From assembly GCA_050246995.1 (NCBI GenBank), contig JBFWVA010000003.1:248001-312000 (forward strand): DNA of 64,000 nucleotides, read 5' to 3'. The first letter of the stretch is position 1; each line of letters opens with the position of its first letter. This DNA is from SHVO01 sp050246995 (GTDB lineage Bacteria > Pseudomonadota > Alphaproteobacteria > Rhodospirillales > Rhodospirillaceae). Shown one piece after another: positions 59,609 to 64,000 of the stretch. A program made the translations under genes and the position numbers. The notes beneath the pieces are model-generated. The model did no database searches. It saw nothing but the letters and a program-made list of their open reading frames with translations, and was not told the origin of the DNA.

Positions 59609-60463
59609 ATGGCAGCATTGCCTGATTTTTCCATGCGTCAGCTCATCGAAGCCGGCGCCCACTTCGGCCACAACACCCGCCGCTGGAACCCCAAGATGAA
59701 GCCATTCCTGTTCGGAGTGCGCGACGGGGTCCACATCATCGATCTGCAGCAGTCGGTTCCGATGCTGCAGCGCGCGATGCAGGCCATTCACGACGTCACC
59801 GCCGCCGGCGGCCGCGTGCTCTTCGTGGGCACCAAGCGCCAGGCGCAGGAACTCGTGAAGGAATACGCCGAGCGTTGCGGCCAGTACTTCGTCAACCACC
59901 GTTGGCTGGGCGGCACGCTCACCAACTGGAAGACCGTCTCGCACTCGATCAAGCGCCTGAAGGACCTCGAAGCCCGTCTCGGCGATGAAGCCCAGCTCCA
60001 CGGCCTCACGAAGAAAGAACAGCTCGAGCTCACGCGCGAGCAAGAGAAGCTGAACCGCTCTCTCGGCGGCATCAAGGACATGGGCGGCCTGCCGGACATC
60101 CTGTTCGTGATCGACACGAACAAGGAATCCATCGCCGTCAATGAAGCGCGCGTGCTGGGCATCCCGGTCGTCGCGATCTTGGACAGCAACTCCGATCCCG
60201 CGCACATCACGTACCCGGTTCCGGGCAACGACGACGCCATCCGCGCGATCAAGCTGTACTGCGAACTCGTGGCCAACACCGTGCTCACGGGCATCAAGGA
60301 CGAAATGAAGACCGCCGGCGTCGATATCGGCGCCCAGGAAAACGCTCCGGCCGAGACCCTGCCGGAAGGCGAAGAAGGCGGCCCGGTCGTCGTGAAGAAG
60401 CCGCGCTCGCGTGCGCGCGGCGGCAAGAAGGAAGAAGGCGCCTCGGCTCCGGCCGAAGCCTAG
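59609..60463 (+). CDS. rpsB: 30S ribosomal protein S2
   Basis: A 284-residue S2: MRQLIEAGAHFGHNTRRWNP, GVRDGVHIIDLQQSVPMLQR, FVGTKRQAQELVKEYAERCG, YFVNHRWLGGTLTNWKTV and GLPDILFVIDTNKESIAV are all intact. The C-terminal Lys/Glu-rich extension is usual for alphaproteobacteria. ATG 59609 follows AGAGGATC. First gene of the rpsB-tsf pair. Confidence 0.97.
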   Translation: MAALPDFSMRQLIEAGAHFGHNTRRWNPKMKPFLFGVRDGVHIIDLQQSVPMLQRAMQAIHDVTAAGGRVLFVGTKRQAQELVKEYAERCGQYFVNHRWLGGTLTNWKTVSHSIKRLKDLEARLGDEAQLHGLTKKEQLELTREQEKLNRSLGGIKDMGGLPDILFVIDTNKESIAVNEARVLGIPVVAILDSNSDPAHITYPVPGNDDAIRAIKLYCELVANTVLTGIKDEMKTAGVDIGAQENAPAETLPEGEEGGPVVVKKPRSRARGGKKEEGASAPAEA

Positions 60464-60478
60464 TCTTCATATTTCTTC

Positions 60479-60519
60479 CCGCGGAACGAAAAGCGGTTTT
60501 CCGTCTTTTCGTTCCGCGG
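60479..60519 (+). promoter_or_regulatory. Large hairpin between rpsB and tsf
   Basis: CCGCGGAACGAAAAG pairs perfectly with CTTTTCGTTCCGCGG (15 bp), and the loop adds CGG/CCG around TTTT. No T-run follows, so it is more likely an attenuator, processing or stabilising element than a terminator. Confidence 0.6.
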
Positions 60520-60568
60520 ATACTACCTCGCGGCCCGTTGCCGCTCCCCAGATATTCCCGAGGATCCC

Positions 60569-61495
60569 ATGGCTGCTATTACCGCCCAACTCGTAAAAGA
60601 CCTGCGCGAAAAGACCGGCGCGGGCATGATGGATTGCAAGAACGCGCTCAACGAAACGAACGGCGATATGGAAGCCGCGATCGATTGGCTGCGCAAGAAG
60701 GGTCTCTCGCAGGCCGCCAAGAAGTCGAGCCGCGTCGCCGCTGAAGGCCTTGTCGGTGTCGCCACCGCCGGCAACGCCGGCGCCGTGATCGAAATCAACG
60801 CCGAAACCGACTTCGTCGCGCGCAACGTCCTGTTCCAGGACTTCGTCGACAGCGCCGCGAAGATCGCGCTCGAAGTGAAGGGTGACCTCGAAGCCCTGAA
60901 GGGCAAGCCGCACCCGGGCGAAAGCCGCACGGTGTCCGAGCAGCTCACGCACCTCATCGCCACCATCGGCGAGAACATGGCGATCCGCCGCGCGGCCGCT
61001 ATCGCCGTGTCCGACGGCGTCGTGTCGTCCTACATCCACACCGCCATCCGTCCGGGCCTCGGCAAGATCGGCGTGCTCGTCGCGCTGGAATCGACCGGCG
61101 ACAAGGCCAAGCTCGCCGAACTCGGCAAGCAGATCGCCATGCACGTCGCCGCCGCGAAGCCGGACGCCCTCGATATCGCGTCGGTCGACCCGGCCGTGCT
61201 CGAGCGCGAGAAGGCCATCTACCGCGATCAGGCCACGCAGTCCGGCAAGCCGGCCGATATCGTCGAGAAGATGCTCGTCGGCCGCGTGCGCAAGTACTAC
61301 GAAGAAGTCGTCCTGCTCGAGCAGCCCTACATCATGGATGACAAGATGAAGGTCTCGGCCGTTGTCGAGAAGCTCGCCAAGGAACTCGGCGCCCCGGTGA
61401 AGCTCGCCGGCTTCCTCCGCTTCGGTCTGGGTGAAGGCATCCAGAAGAACGAAACCGACTTCGCGGCCGAAGTCGCGGCGATGTCTTCGAAGTAA
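60569..61495 (+). CDS. tsf: Translation elongation factor Ts
   Basis: Nucleotide-exchange factor for EF-Tu. 308 residues, full length: LVKDLREKTGAGMMDCKNAL, AAIDWLRKKGLSQAAKKSSR (UBA-like N-domain), GAVIEINAETDFVARN (TDFVARN motif), then the core and coiled-coil domains to SKLAKELGAPVKLAGFLRFG-like EKLAKELGAPVKLAGFLRF. It ends at a terminator region shared with pyrH. Confidence 0.97.
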   Translation: MAAITAQLVKDLREKTGAGMMDCKNALNETNGDMEAAIDWLRKKGLSQAAKKSSRVAAEGLVGVATAGNAGAVIEINAETDFVARNVLFQDFVDSAAKIALEVKGDLEALKGKPHPGESRTVSEQLTHLIATIGENMAIRRAAAIAVSDGVVSSYIHTAIRPGLGKIGVLVALESTGDKAKLAELGKQIAMHVAAAKPDALDIASVDPAVLEREKAIYRDQATQSGKPADIVEKMLVGRVRKYYEEVVLLEQPYIMDDKMKVSAVVEKLAKELGAPVKLAGFLRFGLGEGIQKNETDFAAEVAAMSSK

Positions 61496-61520
61496 CCTTC
61501 GCTTTCTTCCCCGTTCCCGG

Positions 61521-61595
61521 GCGCTGGGTTTGGTATATGATGCCACCCCAGCGCTCGGACCGGACTTCAAGGGACGGCAAAACCGTCCCTTTTTT
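61521..61595 (+). terminator. Two hairpins, the second a strong terminator, just before pyrH
   Basis: First GCGCTGGG/CCCAGCGC (61521-61554, long loop with TATATGATG), then AAGGGACGG/CCGTCCCTT (61569-61591, 9 bp) followed by a T-run to 61595, ending 22 bp before the pyrH ATG. It ends tsf and, if transcription starts upstream, could act as an attenuator of pyrH. Confidence 0.85.
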
Positions 61596-61617
61596 ATGAG
61601 TTGAGGAAGGTGAGGAA

Positions 61618-62346
61618 ATGGCGCCGCTGCCGTACAAACGCATCATGTTGAAAGTCTCCGGCGAGGGCCTGATGGGTCCTGCCGAGTACGGCCTGCATAA
61701 CGAAACCGTCGCCAAGCTCGCCCGGGACATCAAGACCGTCACCGGCATGGGCAAGGAAGTCTGCCTCGTCATCGGCGGCGGCAATATCTTCCGCGGGATC
61801 TCGGGCGCCGCCCAAGGCATGGACCGCGCCAGCGCCGACTACATGGGTATGCTCGCGACCGTGATAAACGCGCTGGCCGTCCAGAACGCCCTGGAATCGA
61901 TCGACGTGCCGACCCGCGTCCAGTCCGCCATCGCCATGTCCCAGGTCTGTGAATCCTATGTCCGCCGCCGCGCCGTCCGGCACATGGAGAAAGGCCGCGT
62001 GGTGATCTTCGCCGCCGGCACCGGCAATCCGTTCTTCACGACCGATACCGCGGCCGCTTTGCGCGCCGTCGAGATGAACTGCGACGCGCTCCTGAAAGCC
62101 ACCCAGGTGGACGGGGTTTACGATAAGGACCCCAAGAAACACCCCGGGGCGGTGCGCTATGAGCGCCTGACTTTTGACAAGGTTATTTCCGACGATCTTC
62201 GCGTGATGGATACCTCCGCCATTGCCCTGGCGCGGGACAACCATCTGCCGATCGTCGTGTTCGATATGCATAACGAAAACGCCGTCGCCGATGTGCTTCG
62301 CGGCAATGGCCGCTTCACGGTCATCGCCACCAAGGCGGCGGCTTAA
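61618..62346 (+). CDS. pyrH: Uridylate kinase (UMP kinase)
   Basis: Converts UMP to UDP with ATP. 242 residues: YKRIMLKVSGEGLMG, VCLVIGGGNIFRGISGA, AVEMNCDALLKATQVDGVYD and ALARDNHLPIVVFDMHNENA match the amino-acid-kinase-fold bacterial UMP kinase. GAGGAAGGTGAGG precedes the ATG. frr follows after 22 bp. Confidence 0.97.
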   Translation: MAPLPYKRIMLKVSGEGLMGPAEYGLHNETVAKLARDIKTVTGMGKEVCLVIGGGNIFRGISGAAQGMDRASADYMGMLATVINALAVQNALESIDVPTRVQSAIAMSQVCESYVRRRAVRHMEKGRVVIFAAGTGNPFFTTDTAAALRAVEMNCDALLKATQVDGVYDKDPKKHPGAVRYERLTFDKVISDDLRVMDTSAIALARDNHLPIVVFDMHNENAVADVLRGNGRFTVIATKAAA

Positions 62347-62368
62347 GGTTTAGGAGAGGGGTGAGGAT

Positions 62369-62935
62369 ATGGCCCAAAGCTACGCAGACTTGAAAAAAGA
62401 TCTTCAGCACAAAATGGAAGTCAGCTTCGAGCACGCCAAGAAGGAATTCTCCGGCTTGCGGACGGGCCGTGCCAGCGCCGCGCTGCTCGATCCCGTCATC
62501 GTCGACGCTTACGGCAGCAAGATGCCCCTTAATCAGGTGGCCTCGGTGTCCGTGCCGGAACCGCGCCTGATCTCGGTCTCCGTGTGGGATAAGGGCATGG
62601 CGAAAGCGGTGGAGAAGGCGATCCGTGATGCCAACCTCGGCCTCAACCCGATGGCCGACGGCACCTTGATCCGCGTTCCCATTCCGCCGCTCACCTCCGA
62701 GCGCCGCCAGGAACTGACCAAGGTCGCGCACAAGTACGCTGAACACGCCCGCGTCTCGATCCGCAACGTGCGCCGTGACGGCAACGACGTCCTCAAGAAG
62801 ATGGAAAAAGACCACGTCATCTCCCAGGACGAGCACAAGAAGTACGCCGAAGAAGTCCAGAAGATGACGGACCAGTACATCGCCAAGGTCGACGAGGCGG
62901 TGAAGCATAAAGAAGCGGAAATCACCCAGGTCTAA
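62369..62935 (+). CDS. frr: Ribosome recycling factor
   Basis: Splits post-termination ribosomes with EF-G. 188 residues: FSGLRTGRASAALLDPVIVD, SVWDKGMAKAVEKAIRDANL, IRVPIPPLTSERRQELTKVA, SIRNVRRDGNDVLKKMEKD are all typical. GGAGAGGGGTGAGG lies upstream of the ATG. The stop overlaps the uppS ATG by one base. Confidence 0.97.
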   Translation: MAQSYADLKKDLQHKMEVSFEHAKKEFSGLRTGRASAALLDPVIVDAYGSKMPLNQVASVSVPEPRLISVSVWDKGMAKAVEKAIRDANLGLNPMADGTLIRVPIPPLTSERRQELTKVAHKYAEHARVSIRNVRRDGNDVLKKMEKDHVISQDEHKKYAEEVQKMTDQYIAKVDEAVKHKEAEITQV

Positions 62936-63687
62936 TGCTCTTCAATCCCGCCTCCCTGCAGCCGGCCAACGACCGCCCCGATCAGGGCACGCCGCTGCAC
63001 GTGGCCATCATCATGGACGGGAACGGGCGCTGGGCGAAGGCGCGGGGTCTGCCCCGCACCGCCGGTCACAAGCGCGGCGCGGACGCGGTCAAAAAGGTCG
63101 TGAAGAGCGCCGGCAGTTTGGGCGTGCGCTACCTCACCCTCTTCGGCTTCTCTTCCGAGAACTGGCAGCGCCCCGAGACCGAGGTCCGCGACCTCATGGG
63201 TCTGCTCCGCTTTTATCTCGAGCACGATATCGCTGAACTGGTCGAGAACGGCATCCGCCTGCGGGTGATCGGCGACCGCGCCCGCTTTTCGGCCGATACG
63301 GTGAGCCTCATCGAGGCCGCCGAACGCAAAAGCGCGTCCAACACCAAGATGGACCTGACCATCGCACTCAGTTACGGCGCCCGTCAGGAAATCTTGACGG
63401 CGACCCGCGCCTTGGCCGCCGACTGCGCCGCCGGCCGCATCACCCCGGACAGCATCGACGAGGAGGCCTTCTCCCGCCGGCTCTTTACGGACGGCACGCC
63501 GGACCCCGATCTTCTGATCCGCACCTCCGGCGAACTGCGCATCAGCAACTTCCTGCTTTGGCAGCTGGCCTACACCGAACTCCTGTTCACCGAGACCCTG
63601 TGGCCTGACTTCGGCCATGCCGAGCTCGAGGCGGCCATCGCCACCTACCGTAACCGCGAGCGCCGCTACGGCGCGGTCACCAGCTAG
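62935..63687 (+). CDS. uppS: Undecaprenyl diphosphate synthase
   Basis: Makes the C55 isoprenoid lipid carrier for peptidoglycan and surface glycans, so it also feeds envelope polymer synthesis. 250 residues: VAIIMDGNGRWAKARGLPRT (catalytic Asp, IMDGNGRWA), HKRGADAVKKVV, GFSSENWQRP, PDPDLLIRTSGELRISNFLL (RTSGE..R) and LWPDFGHAELEAAIA are intact. Confidence 0.96.
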   Translation: MLFNPASLQPANDRPDQGTPLHVAIIMDGNGRWAKARGLPRTAGHKRGADAVKKVVKSAGSLGVRYLTLFGFSSENWQRPETEVRDLMGLLRFYLEHDIAELVENGIRLRVIGDRARFSADTVSLIEAAERKSASNTKMDLTIALSYGARQEILTATRALAADCAAGRITPDSIDEEAFSRRLFTDGTPDPDLLIRTSGELRISNFLLWQLAYTELLFTETLWPDFGHAELEAAIATYRNRERRYGAVTS

Positions 63688-63699
63688 CGGGCGCATCTC

Positions 63700-64000
63700 A
63701 TGCTTTGGACCCGTATCGCCTCGGGTGTTGTTCTGGGGCCCTTGTTTCTGGTGGTGGTCTACTTCGGACATCCCGCCTTCCACGTGATGATCGGGCTCAT
63801 CGCCGCCCTGATCGCCTGGGAATTCGTGCGGATGGATAGCCAGCTTGATAAACGGATCCGGGCGGTCCTTCTGGCCCTCGGCGTCGTCGGCGGCATCCTG
63901 ATCCCGGTCTACGCGCCCTGGGCCATGATCGTGGTCGCCCTAGGCTTGGCCGGTGTGATGCTCCGCCGCGAAACCGTTTTCGTCGCCGTGCCCTACGCCG
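63700..64000 (+). CDS. cdsA: Phosphatidate cytidylyltransferase, N-terminal part (runs out of window)
   Basis: Makes CDP-diacylglycerol for phospholipid synthesis. The first 100 residues begin MLWTRIASGVVLGPLFLVVV, with a row of membrane helices (HVMIGLIAALIAWEFVRM, AVLLALGVVGGILIPVYAPW). The identification rests on the N-terminal pattern and the conserved pyrH-frr-uppS-cdsA order; the catalytic region lies outside. Confidence 0.88.
   Translation, partial: MLWTRIASGVVLGPLFLVVVYFGHPAFHVMIGLIAALIAWEFVRMDSQLDKRIRAVLLALGVVGGILIPVYAPWAMIVVALGLAGVMLRRETVFVAVPYA

Overview
The window is a stretch of chromosome from a GC-rich alphaproteobacterium. The evidence is the proS-lolC-lolD and rpsB-tsf-pyrH-frr-uppS-cdsA gene runs, a Usg-family protein, an FNR/FixK-type box, a perfect EcfG-type (general stress sigma) promoter, and many tiny helical proteins of a kind common in Rhizobiales and their relatives. 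A Rhizomicrobium/Micropepsales-like host is a guess. No tRNA, rRNA or CRISPR array was seen.

Layout. (1) 1-2386: end of proS, then lolC and lolD. In many alphaproteobacteria dnaE follows lolD directly; here dnaE starts at 53123, so about 50 kb of mostly accessory DNA separates them. (2) 2624-10426: wecB, a BcsB-like gene, nfrB and nfrA form a compact operon that matches the N4-glycan-receptor type of c-di-GMP-controlled poly-ManNAc secretion. (3) 11008-14372: ECF sigma factor, candidate membrane anti-sigma factor, two periplasmic Spy/CpxP-like proteins, a small hypothetical protein and Dps. (4) 14549-17730: a hybrid kinase behind a perfect FNR/FixK box, and small genes. (5) 17858-28326, minus strand: a Wsp-like chemosensory operon (cheW, cheR-TPR, cheW, MCP, cheA-REC, cheB) ending in a triple-receiver hybrid kinase instead of a diguanylate cyclase. 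(6) 28440-35145: another hybrid kinase, a receiver protein, a cluster of tiny helical proteins, a PEP-CTERM-like protein, a thermonuclease, and a minus-strand mini-operon that includes an IF-1-like protein. (7) 35727-39040: KaiC-like ATPase translationally coupled to a hybrid kinase. (8) 39041-44812: repeat-rich spacers, a DUF1566 protein, Usg, groESL and a metallo-beta-lactamase-fold protein.

(9) About 44997-50746 is a visibly AT-richer island of four plus-strand genes: a protein with a HEPN-like end, a TOPRIM-like protein, a two-TM protein and a reverse transcriptase of the UG/Abi (DRT) defence type. A 265-bp gap in the middle could hold a partner RNA. This is the best candidate for an undescribed system, probably anti-phage. 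(10) 50773-52961: a DUF3987 gene with iteron-like repeats at its end, and two small genes. (11) 53123-64000: dnaE, a repeat-packed spacer, an MFS transporter with an added helical tail, then the translation, UMP kinase and isoprenoid/lipid genes.

Several dispersed repeat families occupy the spacers: short AT-cored palindromes ending in GCG, roughly 120-bp units that carry orphan terminator-like hairpins, and GTCATCCTGG-type palindromes that form a tandem duplication after dnaE. Signal transduction is the dominant theme. Four multi-domain kinases, a chemosensory array and a KaiC module lie within 25 kb of a polysaccharide system whose synthase carries c-di-GMP-binding MshEN repeats, but no GGDEF or EAL protein lies in the window.
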